Shown: piece by piece, positions 43,112 through 50,459 of the stretch
Position numbering within the stretch: position 1 is the stretch's first letter
Layout: the number at the start of each line of letters is the position of its first letter
From: Streptomyces capitiformicae
Lineage (GTDB): Bacteria > Actinomycetota > Actinomycetes > Streptomycetales > Streptomycetaceae
DNA: 64,000 nt
Direction of reading: 5' to 3'
Assembly (NCBI RefSeq): GCF_002214185.1
Contig: NZ_CP022161.1
Coordinates: 4,959,767 to 5,023,766 of the forward strand
Position numbers and translations under genes: made by a program
Notes under the pieces: model-generated
The model's database searches: none
The model's input: the letters and a program-made list of their open reading frames with translations, nothing else
Told to the model about the DNA's origin: nothing

Positions 43112-44638
43112 CTAGTAGTACGCCCGGTCGTTCATCCGGCGGCGCCACCACAGCAGACCCGCGCCGACGAGCAGGACACCGGCCGCGCCGGCGCCGGCCG
43201 AGGCCGCGATCAGCGTGGTGTCGTCCATGCCGGACTCGGCGACCCCGGTGCCGATGGCGCTGCGCACGTTGTTCGTGCTGTTGCCCTTGACGGTCTTGCC
43301 GCGCGAACCGGCCGTCGGCAGACCCACGTACGGGAAGGACTTGCCGAACTTCTTGTCGTTCTTGTCGACCGCGTCGCCCAGGTCGTTCTTGGCGCCGACC
43401 AGTTCACCCTCGACGACCTGGAGCGCGATGTCGATCACGTCGTCGGTGAGGCGGCGGCCGTTCGGGAAGCCCTGGTTGTCGCCGTCGAGGACACCGAGCC
43501 GCTTCGGCTCCTTGGTGGGCTGGATGGAGGTGTTGAGGCGCAGCTGCTCCGAAGGCGTCACGTGCTCGGGCTGGTTGAGACCCTCGACGCCCTTGAGGAA
43601 GACGTCGACGAGGTCGTTGCGCGGCTCGGCCGGGGCGGGGATCTTGTAGATCGCCTCGATGAGCTTGGGCAGTTCGGGCTCGGTGACGTTCTTCAGGAAC
43701 TGGGCGTCGTCCACGGGCGCGGACGCGTTGAACGTGTCCTTGTCCTTGATGGGGTTGACGACCTCGTTGACCAGCGGCATGCCCAGGCGCGAGACCTGGC
43801 GGAACTGGCCGTTGGCGCCCTTGCGCTGGGTCGTGGACCAGATGCCGAGGATCGGCTGGTCCTTCGACTCGATGAGCGCCTCGCTCGGCACCTGCAGGGC
43901 GATCGAGTTGACGTTGTAGCCCTTGAGCGTGTCCCGCCCGACCTCGGACAGGTCACCGCCGTACAGCAGGTCGAAGACGCGCAGGTCCAGGAAGAACGGG
44001 TCGTCGGCCTGACCGGCGTACGTCGTCACACCGCTGGCGGTCTCGTACACGGCCTCGTCGCGCAGCTTCTTGAAGTCCGGCATCGACGCCTTGCCGACGT
44101 TCGACGGCGCCACCCACACATCGTCCGCGAGCTTCGTCTTGGACACCGCGCTGCGGTTCTTGAGCTTGATGAGCTCGATGTCGTACGTCTGCGTGATGTT
44201 GAGGTCCGGGTCGTCCAGGCTTTCGACCACGCCCGTGTTGTAGAGGAACGTGTCCTTGTTCTTCGTCTTCGTCTTGAACGTGTAGCGGAAGATGAGGTCT
44301 TCCTGCGCGTCGCCGTCCTGGTCGATCCGCAGGTCGTACTGGGCGTCCTCGGCGAACGTGAAGAAGTTCGGGCCGCCCGCAGGCTCCTCCATGGGGATCC
44401 AGTTCGCGACGATCGTCGTCGTGTCCGGCTTGTCCGGGCTCACGAAGGCGTACACGTCGGTGTTGTCGAACTGGGGCTGCCCCGAGATCAGCGGGGCCTC
44501 GCGATGGCTGGAGGCGGAGGCCGCCCCCGGTTCCAGCGCGGTCACGCCGGCGGCTGCGAGCCCTCCGGCGGCCAGCGAACCACAGATGAGGGACGCGATG
44601 CTCCTGCGTCCCGCGCCGCTCCTGGAAGTAGGTGTCAT
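43112..44638 (-). CDS. DUF4331 domain protein, secreted and C-terminally anchored
   Basis: 508 residues from ATG 44638. A signal peptide (RRSIASLICGSLAAGGLAAA, cleavage near ASASSH) exposes the DUF4331 start SSHREAPLISGQPQFDNTDV, whose SHREAP and DNTD pieces are diagnostic. Further family pieces are YAFVSPDKPDTTTIVANWIP, DQDGDAQEDLIFRYTF, LRVFDLLYGG and LGMPLVNEVVNP. The C-terminus has one helix (LIAASAGAGAAGVLLVGAGL) and a basic stop-transfer WWRRRMN, so the domain is held on the outer face. Function of DUF4331 is unknown; aspartate clusters suggest metal or calcium binding. A candidate ECF promoter precedes it at 44677-44703. Confidence 0.93.
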   Translation of the reverse strand: MTPTSRSGAGRRSIASLICGSLAAGGLAAAGVTALEPGAASASSHREAPLISGQPQFDNTDVYAFVSPDKPDTTTIVANWIPMEEPAGGPNFFTFAEDAQYDLRIDQDGDAQEDLIFRYTFKTKTKNKDTFLYNTGVVESLDDPDLNITQTYDIELIKLKNRSAVSKTKLADDVWVAPSNVGKASMPDFKKLRDEAVYETASGVTTYAGQADDPFFLDLRVFDLLYGGDLSEVGRDTLKGYNVNSIALQVPSEALIESKDQPILGIWSTTQRKGANGQFRQVSRLGMPLVNEVVNPIKDKDTFNASAPVDDAQFLKNVTEPELPKLIEAIYKIPAPAEPRNDLVDVFLKGVEGLNQPEHVTPSEQLRLNTSIQPTKEPKRLGVLDGDNQGFPNGRRLTDDVIDIALQVVEGELVGAKNDLGDAVDKNDKKFGKSFPYVGLPTAGSRGKTVKGNSTNNVRSAIGTGVAESGMDDTTLIAASAGAGAAGVLLVGAGLLWWRRRMNDRAYY

Positions 44639-44676
44639 GCCGTCCGTCCTCTGTCCCAACTTGCCTGACGAACGCC

Positions 44677-44703
44677 ATTCGGAGCGGTCGCCGGGGTGGA
44701 TTG
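44677..44703 (-). promoter_or_regulatory. Candidate SigK-type ECF promoter for DUF4331 operon
   Basis: On the minus strand CAATCC, 15 bp, CCGAAT; the expected start point is about 30 bases before the DUF4331 ATG. The same spacing and nearly the same boxes occur before the sigma gene at 44820. The recalled mycobacterial SigK consensus is CCATCC...CCGAAT. Confidence 0.6.
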
Positions 44704-44819
44704 GTCGAATCCCAAACGTTCTTACGGCGCGTTTGACGAGTTGTTTCAGTGACGAACGTGATTCGTCGAACCGATTCCTCGACGGGGCACCCGCGTTTTG
44801 GGCAGGCTCATCCGTAACC

Positions 44820-44846
44820 CCATCCGGAGGTGGGTTCGTTGCGAAT
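44820..44846 (+). promoter_or_regulatory. Candidate autoregulatory ECF promoter of the sigma gene
   Basis: CCATCC, 15 bp, GCGAAT, with transcription expected near 44853. It matches the divergent promoter at 44677-44703 in geometry, and its position supports the GTG 44896 start of the sigma gene over ATG 44845 or TTG 44830. Confidence 0.6.
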
Positions 44847-44895
44847 GCCTTACGCGCGGGGATGGCCGTGCTCAGCGGGAGGCGAGGGGGAGCGA

Positions 44896-45438
44896 GTGGA
44901 GGCGGACAAGCTTCTGGTCCGGGTGGCCGGAGGCGACCAGAGAGCGTTCGAGGAGCTGTACGGACTGGTGTCCGGCCCGGTGTTCGGGCTGGTCCGCCGG
45001 GTCGTACGGGATCCCGCGCAGTCGGAGGAGGTGGCTCAGGAGGTGTTGCTCGAACTCTGGCGCTCCGCGGGCCGGTTCGACCCCGCCCGAGGCAGCGCCC
45101 TGTCATGGATCCTCACCCTCGCGCACCGCCGCGCGGTGGACCGCGTGCGCAGCGCCCGCGCCGCCACCGAGCGTGAGCAGCGCGAGGGCTGGAAGGCCCA
45201 CAACCCGGCCTTCGACCAGGTCGCCGAGGAGGTCGAGGCCGGACTCGAACGCCAGTGGGTGCGCCACTGCCTGGAGAAGCTCACCAGCATCCAGCGCGAG
45301 TCCGTCACCCTCGCCTACTACGACGGCTACACCTACCGAGAAGTGGCCGAGCGGCTCTCCTTACCGCTCGGCACGGTCAAGACCCGCATGCGCGACGGAC
45401 TCACACGGCTGCGCGAATGCCTGGGAGGAGTCGCGTGA
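44896..45438 (+). CDS. ECF sigma factor, SigK-like
   Basis: 180 residues from GTG 44896 (GGGGGAG upstream). Region 2 spans LLVRVAGGDQRAFEELYGLV, VRRVVRDPAQSEEVAQEVLL and WILTLAHRRAVDRVRSARAA; LTLAHRRAVDRVR is very like mycobacterial SigK. Region 4 is HCLEKLTSIQRESVTLAYYD, GYTYREVAERLSLPLGTVKT and RMRDGLTRLRECL, the helix-turn-helix reading the -35 box. The anti-sigma gene overlaps it by GTGA, so the two are coproduced. SigK in mycobacteria controls secreted antigens and is released when its RskA partner is cleaved; here the divergent DUF4331-TPR-NicO genes are the probable regulon. Confidence 0.93.
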   Translation: MEADKLLVRVAGGDQRAFEELYGLVSGPVFGLVRRVVRDPAQSEEVAQEVLLELWRSAGRFDPARGSALSWILTLAHRRAVDRVRSARAATEREQREGWKAHNPAFDQVAEEVEAGLERQWVRHCLEKLTSIQRESVTLAYYDGYTYREVAERLSLPLGTVKTRMRDGLTRLRECLGGVA

Positions 45439-46238
45439 GTCTGTTCCGCCGCGAGGACCTGCACTCGCTCGCCGCCCCCTACGCGCTCGACGCCCTGGAT
45501 CCGGGCGAGCGGCGCCGCTTCGAGAAGCACCTGGAGCGCTGCGACCGCTGTACGGCCGAGGTGCGCGCCCTGTCCGAGGACGCGGTGCGGCTGGCGTGGT
45601 CGACGGCCGCCCCGGCGCCGGCCGCGATGCGCGACCGGGTGTTCGCCGCCGTACGCAACACACCCCAGGAGGCTCCGGCGCAGGCGCGCCCCCAGCAGCA
45701 TCTGCCGGCGCATGTGTGGGGCACCGAGCCGCCGCCGAAGTCGCGTACTCGTGCGCCCCGTTCGCGCCCTTTCCTCGCCCCGCTGGCCACCGCGACGGCC
45801 GCCGCCGCGCTCGTCGTGGCCTCGCTCTTCGCCGTCCAGGCCAACCGGACCCAGGACCAACTGGCCGCCGAGCGCGACCGGGCACGTGAGATCGCCCACG
45901 TTCTCACCGCGCCGGACGCCGAGGCGACCAGCGAACGGGACGCGGAGGGCAATGGAATCGGAGTGATCGCTTCCGCCGAAGAGGGGAGCGCCATCGTCAC
46001 CCTCAGCGGGTTCGAGGACCTCCCCAAGGACCGGGTGCATCAGCTCTGGCTCATGCGCCCCGACGTGCAACCGCGCTCCCTGGGCCTGTTCGACGGCGAC
46101 ACGCCCTTGGTCACGAGCGGAATGAACACCGACGCGACGTCACTCGCCGTGACCGTCGAACCCGACGGTGGATCACCGCAACCAACCAGCCAGCCAATTG
46201 TCCAACTCGCCCTGGAATCGGTCGGATTCGGAGAGTAA
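45435..46238 (+). CDS. Anti-sigma factor, RskA-type
   Basis: 267 residues from GTG 45435. The N-terminal zinc-anti-sigma-like helix bundle carries His32-x3-Cys36-x2-Cys39 (KHLERCDRC), preceded by HSLAAPYALDALDPGERRRF as in SigK/SigL antagonists. One membrane helix lies near residues 112-130 (LATATAAAALVVASLFAV). The outer RskA C-terminal domain includes GSAIVTLSGFEDLPKDRVHQ, LWLMRPD and LAVTVEPDGGSPQPTSQPIV, diagnostic of RskA (EP-x-GGS-x-xPT). It should tether the sigma factor at the membrane until regulated proteolysis. Translationally coupled to the sigma gene. Confidence 0.94.
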   Translation: MSLFRREDLHSLAAPYALDALDPGERRRFEKHLERCDRCTAEVRALSEDAVRLAWSTAAPAPAAMRDRVFAAVRNTPQEAPAQARPQQHLPAHVWGTEPPPKSRTRAPRSRPFLAPLATATAAAALVVASLFAVQANRTQDQLAAERDRAREIAHVLTAPDAEATSERDAEGNGIGVIASAEEGSAIVTLSGFEDLPKDRVHQLWLMRPDVQPRSLGLFDGDTPLVTSGMNTDATSLAVTVEPDGGSPQPTSQPIVQLALESVGFGE

Positions 46239-46353
46239 TCAACAACCCTGTTACAGGGAAGGGGAATAGCAGGGCGGTGATTCCCGAGTGCTCGGGTGGA
46301 GCGATATGGTTACGCTGCCCGGGCCGGGTGGACTCGTACGGGTGGGGAGTGAC

Positions 46354-46620
46354 ATGGAACAGATAACAGTACGCAGGGCGCGAGTCCCTGCGATCACCCA
46401 TGGGAGCAGCGCGGCCAGTTCGCGCCTCGACCGCCATCTCTCGGTGCTGAGCGGCCCAGCCGTGCCACAGCGTGAGGCGGCCGAGGCGACCTCGCTGATG
46501 CGCGAGATCACAGCCCGTACCCCGCACGAGCGCAAGGCCCGCAAGGACACGCGCGTCGGCAGGGTCTCGCTGTTCGCACCCCTGAAGCGTCTGCGCCGCT
46601 CGCTCTTCGGCAGCCGCTAG
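46354..46620 (+). CDS. Small conserved-looking basic protein
   Basis: 88 residues from ATG 46354, preceded by GGGGAG with good spacing; the longer upstream frame lacks a site. The product begins MEQITVRRARVPAITHGSSA, contains LDRHLSVLSG, PQREAAEATSLMREITARTP and ends basic (FAPLKRLRRSLFGSR). No domain recognised. The basic C-terminus could bind RNA, DNA or membrane. It follows the anti-sigma gene by 115 bp in the same direction and could be read from the same promoter, although a separate start seems equally likely. Confidence 0.7.
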   Translation: MEQITVRRARVPAITHGSSAASSRLDRHLSVLSGPAVPQREAAEATSLMREITARTPHERKARKDTRVGRVSLFAPLKRLRRSLFGSR

Positions 46621-46650
46621 CACCACGGATTTCCTGGAGGAAGCCCGCGC

Positions 46651-47868
46651 TCAGGCGATCACACCGTCCCGGCGCAGCGCTGCGATCTCATCGTCCGTCA
46701 TCCCCACGGCACGCAGCAGCGACTCGGTGTGCTCCCCGAGCGCGGGCACCGCACCCATCCGCGCCTCGTCCCCGCCCGGCAGCGTGATGGGGGGCAGCAG
46801 CGCTTTGAGCGGCCCCACCGGCGAACCCACTTCCCGCCACCGGTCCCGGGCCGCCAACTGCGGATGCTCCGCCAACTCCCGTACGTCCCTGAGGCGTGCG
46901 CACGCGATCCCGGCCGCCTCCAGCCGGGCCACCGCCTCGTCGGCGTCCAGCACACCCAGTGCCCTCGCCACCGCCTCGTCCGTACGGTCCCGGTGCTCGA
47001 CGCGGGCCGCGTTCGTCGCGAACGCCGGTTCGTCCGCCAACTCAGGCCGCCCCAGCACCAGTTCGGCCAACCGCCGCCACTCCCGGTCGTTCTGGACCGA
47101 CAGCAGCACCCGCCCACCGTCCGCCGTCGGATAGGCGTCGTACGGCGCGATCACCGCATGCGCCAGCCCCGTCCGCACCGGGGGAGTCCCGCCGTGCATC
47201 GCATGGTGCAGCGGATGCCCCATCCACTCGGCCAGCGCCTCCAGCATCGACACCTCCACCGGCCCGCCCCGCCCGGTCCTGCCCCGCCGTACGAGGGCGG
47301 CGAGCACCCCCGAGAACGCGTACATCCCGGCGGCGATGTCCGCCGCCGGGATGCCCGCCTTCACCGGCTGCTCCGGGGTCCCCGTCACCGACACCAGCCC
47401 GGCCTCGCACTGCACGAGCATGTCGTAGGCCCGCTTGTCCGCGTACGGCCCCGAGGCCCCGTACCCCGAGATGTCCACCGCGACGAGCCGGGGGTGCGCG
47501 GCGCACAGCGCGGCGGCGTCGAGACCGAGCCGAGCCGCCGCGCCGTGCGCGAGGTTCTGCACGAACACGTCCGCGTCCGCGATCAGCCGCCGTACGACGT
47601 CCAGGCCACGCGGGTCCTTCAGATCGAGCGCGAGGGACTCCTTGCCCCGGTTGCACCACACGAAGTGCGAGGCCAGCCCGCCCGCGGCGGTGTCGTAGCC
47701 GCGCGCGAAGTCACCGCCGTCCACCCGCTCGACCTTGATGACCCGCGCGCCGAGATCGGCGAGCTGCCGGGTGGCGAAGGGCGCCGCGACGGCCTGCTCT
47801 ACGGCTACGACGGTGATGCCCTCCAGGGGCGCCGGGAGACGGTCCATGGTGTGGATCATGTCGCCCAC
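46651..47868 (-). CDS. CaiB/BaiF family CoA-transferase (class III)
   Basis: 405 residues. GTG 47868 has AAGGG six bases upstream; ATG 47859 is the alternative. Class III CoA-transferase features are PLEGITVVAVEQAVAAPFAT, RQLADLGARVIKVERVDGGD, FARGYD, LDLKDPRGLDVVRRLIADAD and VFVQNLAHGAAARLGLDAAA. The catalytic Asp lies in the DxxVQ-like region around LVAVDISGYG...KRAYDMLVQCEAGL, and VEVSMLEALAEWMG closes the barrel link. It moves CoA between carboxylic acids such as succinate, formate or carnitine analogues. The specific acids are not predictable. It stands alone, convergent with the small basic protein gene. Confidence 0.93.
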   Translation of the reverse strand: MGDMIHTMDRLPAPLEGITVVAVEQAVAAPFATRQLADLGARVIKVERVDGGDFARGYDTAAGGLASHFVWCNRGKESLALDLKDPRGLDVVRRLIADADVFVQNLAHGAAARLGLDAAALCAAHPRLVAVDISGYGASGPYADKRAYDMLVQCEAGLVSVTGTPEQPVKAGIPAADIAAGMYAFSGVLAALVRRGRTGRGGPVEVSMLEALAEWMGHPLHHAMHGGTPPVRTGLAHAVIAPYDAYPTADGGRVLLSVQNDREWRRLAELVLGRPELADEPAFATNAARVEHRDRTDEAVARALGVLDADEAVARLEAAGIACARLRDVRELAEHPQLAARDRWREVGSPVGPLKALLPPITLPGGDEARMGAVPALGEHTESLLRAVGMTDDEIAALRRDGVIA

Positions 47869-47900
47869 GCGGCGCCCTTGTCACCGGGGCGTGCCGAGGG

Positions 47901-48683
47901 TCACTCGCCCCCGGCCGCGTACCGCCGGACCGCGAGCGGCACGAACACCGCGAGCAGTACGGCGCACCAGGCCAGTGAGCCGGCGATCGGATGGCTCACC
48001 GGCCAGGCGGCGCCCTCCGGCACGGGCGCGTTTCCGAAGAGGTCGCGCAGGGCCGTCGTGACCGCGCTGATCGGGTTCCACTCGGCGACGGTGCGCAGCC
48101 AGCCCGGCAGGCCCTCGGTCGGGATGTACGCGTTGGACAGCAGCGGCAGCAGGAAGGTCGCGCCGCCCAGTTGCCCGGCCGCCTCCTCGTTCCGGGTGAG
48201 CAGCCCCAGGAAGATGCCGATCCACACCGCCGTGAACCGGAACAGCAGCAACAGGGCGAACGCACCGACCGCCGCCGTGGCGCTCCCCTCGATCCGCCAG
48301 CCCACCGCGAGCCCGACCAGCAGGAACGGCACGGTCCCGGCGGCCGTGACGACCACGTCCGCCGCCGCCTGCCCGAGCGGCACGGCCGCCCGGCTCATCG
48401 GCAGCGTGCGGAAGCGGTCCATCACGCCCCGATGGGTGTCCTGCGCGGCCTGGAACATCCCGGTCATGATCCCGCCGGCGGCTGTCGCCACCAGCAGCCC
48501 CGGCACCAGGAACGAACGGTACGCCTCGCCCGGCACCGCGAGGGCGCTGCCGAAGACGTAGCCGAAGAACAGCAGCATCGAGATCGGCATGGTCTGCGTC
48601 AGGATCAGCAACCCCGGGTTGTTCCTGACCCGCCGCAGCTGACGGCCGAGCATCGCCGTGCCGTCGTACGCCAACGCGCTCAT
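47901..48683 (-). CDS. ABC-2 type exporter permease, DrrB-like
   Basis: 260 residues, six predicted membrane helices (PISMLLFFGYVFGSALAV; FLVPGLLVATAAGGIMTGMF; VVVTAAGTVPFLLVGLAVGW; VGAFALLLLFRFTAVWIGIF; GGATFLLPLLSNAYIPTEGL; CAVLLAVFVPLAVRRYAAG). An early hairpin motif NNPGLLILTQTMPI and the RTLPMSRAAVPLGQAAADVV coupling region fit the DrrB/ABC-2 family that partners DrrA ATPases to export drugs or lipids. It overlaps the ATPase gene by 4 bp and shares its TetR-controlled promoter. Confidence 0.92.
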   Translation of the reverse strand: MSALAYDGTAMLGRQLRRVRNNPGLLILTQTMPISMLLFFGYVFGSALAVPGEAYRSFLVPGLLVATAAGGIMTGMFQAAQDTHRGVMDRFRTLPMSRAAVPLGQAAADVVVTAAGTVPFLLVGLAVGWRIEGSATAAVGAFALLLLFRFTAVWIGIFLGLLTRNEEAAGQLGGATFLLPLLSNAYIPTEGLPGWLRTVAEWNPISAVTTALRDLFGNAPVPEGAAWPVSHPIAGSLAWCAVLLAVFVPLAVRRYAAGGE

Positions 48684-49648
48684 TTCACCAGCTCCTTGTC
48701 GCTCGCCTTGTCGCTCGTCTTGCCGCTCGTCAGACGGAGGAAGACGTCGTCGAGGGTCGGCGGACGCAGGCTCGCGTCGATCAACGGCACACCCGCCGCG
48801 TCGAGTTCGCGCACGAGCCTCGGGAGCGTCAGCGTGGGGTCGGTGGTGACGGCACCGACCGCGTGCCGCTCCCGGTCGAACGACGGTTCCGCGCCGGTGA
48901 GTTGATCGAGCACCCCCGCCGCCTTCACCATCGCGTCCGCGTGGGCGACCACGACCTCCGCGTACGAGCCGATGAGCGCCTTGAGCTGCGGCGGCGAACC
49001 GCTGTGCGCGATCCGGCCGCGGTCCATCAGCACGATGTGGTCGGCGAGTTGATCGGCCTCCTCCAAATACTGCGTGGTCAGCAGCACGGTCGTCCCCTCC
49101 TTCTTGAGCTCGCCCACCGCGTCCCAGATCTGGTTGCGGCTGACCGGGTCGAGGCCGGTCGTGGGCTCGTCGAGGAAGAGCACCGCCGGGTGCCGGATCA
49201 GGCTCGCGGCGAGATCGAGACGGCGGCGCATCCCGCCCGAGTACGTGGACGCCGCCCGGTCGGCGGCCTCGGCCAGCCCGAAGCGGTCAAGGAGCTCGGC
49301 CGCGCGCGCCGCCGTGTCCCGGACCCGGTGCAGCCGGGCGAACAGCCGCAGGTTCTGGCGCCCGGTGAGATCCCCGTCGACCGAGGCGTACTGCCCGGTC
49401 ACCCCGATCGCCCGCCGGACGGCCCCCGGCTCCCGTACGAGGTCGTGCCCCGCGACACGGGCCGAGCCGGCGTCCGGCCGCAGCAGCGTCGTCAGCAGGC
49501 GCACGGCCGTCGTCTTGCCCGCCCCGTTCGGGCCGAGCATGCCGCAGACGGTGCCCTCCGCGACGGCCAGATCGAGACCGCGGACCGCGTGGACGTCGCC
49601 GAAGCGCTTCTCCAGACCCTCACTAAGTACAGCGTACGTAGTAGTCAT
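48680..49648 (-). CDS. ABC exporter ATPase, DrrA-like
   Basis: 322 residues from ATG 49648, starting MTTTYAVLSEGLEKRFGDVH. Nucleotide-binding motifs are Walker A GPNGAGKTTAVRLL, Q-loop GVTGQYASVDGDLTGRQNL, signature YSGGMRRRLDLAASLI, Walker B AVLFLDEPTTGLDPVSRN and H-loop LLTTQYLEEADQLADHIV. The C-terminal 70 residues include the DrrA-type extension (LIDASLRPPTLDDVFLRLTS), found in daunorubicin-resistance exporters. The N-terminal codons 3-9 overlap one of two GTAC-type operators, so repressor binding would block initiation. With DrrB it forms a drug or lipid efflux pump of unknown substrate. Confidence 0.94.
   Translation of the reverse strand: MTTTYAVLSEGLEKRFGDVHAVRGLDLAVAEGTVCGMLGPNGAGKTTAVRLLTTLLRPDAGSARVAGHDLVREPGAVRRAIGVTGQYASVDGDLTGRQNLRLFARLHRVRDTAARAAELLDRFGLAEAADRAASTYSGGMRRRLDLAASLIRHPAVLFLDEPTTGLDPVSRNQIWDAVGELKKEGTTVLLTTQYLEEADQLADHIVLMDRGRIAHSGSPPQLKALIGSYAEVVVAHADAMVKAAGVLDQLTGAEPSFDRERHAVGAVTTDPTLTLPRLVRELDAAGVPLIDASLRPPTLDDVFLRLTSGKTSDKASDKELVK
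49627..49637. promoter_or_regulatory. Exporter operator box 2, inside the drrA-like start
   Basis: GTAC-AGC-GTAC core flanked by AAGTAC and GTACGTA, the same sequence as the intergenic palindrome read on the other strand. Its centre is 43 bp (about four helical turns) from box 1. Confidence 0.6.
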
Positions 49649-49665
49649 GAGTTGACCATAGCGCA

Positions 49666-49684
49666 TTACGTACGCTGTACGTAA
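49666..49684. promoter_or_regulatory. Exporter operator box 1, intergenic palindrome
   Basis: TTACGTAC-GCT-GTACGTAA, a perfect 8-bp-arm dyad between the divergent exporter and TetR genes (starts 49648 and 49712). Very likely the binding site of the TetR protein encoded next to it, giving repression of the pump and of itself. Confidence 0.75.
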
Positions 49685-49711
49685 CTAGGATGGTGGCCGA
49701 GGTGATGATCG

Positions 49712-50419
49712 ATGACTGTCCGACCGGCCGTACCCGAAGTGATCTGGGCGCGCCCCGAGCGCACCGGGCGCGGGCCGAGGCCCGCGTTCAGCCGTGCGGA
49801 CATCGCGGCGGCAGCGGTGCGGCTCGCCGACGAAGGCGGGCTGGACGCGGTCTCCATGCGGCATGTCGCGGCCGAGCTGGGCTGCGGCACGATGTCGCTG
49901 TACAACTACGTGCCGCGCAAGGAAGACCTGTACGAGCTGATGGTCGACGCGGTCGGCGGTGAGCACGAGCTGTGGGAGCTGAGTGGGGACTGGCGGGCCG
50001 ATCTGCGGAGGGTGGCTTACCAGACGCGGGACGCCCTGCGTCGGCATCCGTGGATGCCGCGGCTGATGTCGCCGGTGTACGGGTTCAGCCCCAACGCGAT
50101 GCGGTATCTGGAGCACTGTCTGGCGTGCATGGATCCGCTTGAGGCGTCGTACGGGACGAAGATGCAGCTGTTGGGGATGCTCAACGGGTGCGTGACGACT
50201 TATGTCGCGAATGAGTTGGCCACGGCTGAGCGGGTGCGGTCGCTGCCGTGGTCGGAGGAGCAGGAGAACGCGGTGCGGATCGCCTACTTGGGTGGGCAGA
50301 TCGCGTCCGGGGCCTATCCCAGGTTGGCGGCGGCTTTTATGGAGGATTCGGGGCCGATCGATCTGGAGGCCGTGTTCGAGTGGATGGTGGGGAGGGTGCT
50401 GGATTCGTTCTCGCCGTAG
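49712..50419 (+). CDS. TetR-family repressor of the DrrAB-type exporter
   Basis: 235 residues from ATG 49712 with GAGGTGA upstream. The DNA-binding domain is RPAFSRADIAAAAVRLADEG, GLDAVSMRHVAAELGCGTMS, LYNYVPRKEDLYELM, in which LGCGTMSLYNYV is the recognition helix. The C-terminal part (residues 85-235; YQTRDALRRHPWMPRLMSPV, LLGMLNGCVTTYVANELATA) matches the TetR_C_11-like ligand domains that accompany drug exporters. It is transcribed divergently from the pump across a 63-bp gap containing a perfect palindrome, so repression relieved by an exported compound is the natural model. Confidence 0.94.
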   Translation: MTVRPAVPEVIWARPERTGRGPRPAFSRADIAAAAVRLADEGGLDAVSMRHVAAELGCGTMSLYNYVPRKEDLYELMVDAVGGEHELWELSGDWRADLRRVAYQTRDALRRHPWMPRLMSPVYGFSPNAMRYLEHCLACMDPLEASYGTKMQLLGMLNGCVTTYVANELATAERVRSLPWSEEQENAVRIAYLGGQIASGAYPRLAAAFMEDSGPIDLEAVFEWMVGRVLDSFSP

Positions 50420-50459
50420 GGCGGGTCGGTTCGGGAGCGGCTGCGACGGTTCCCCCTTC

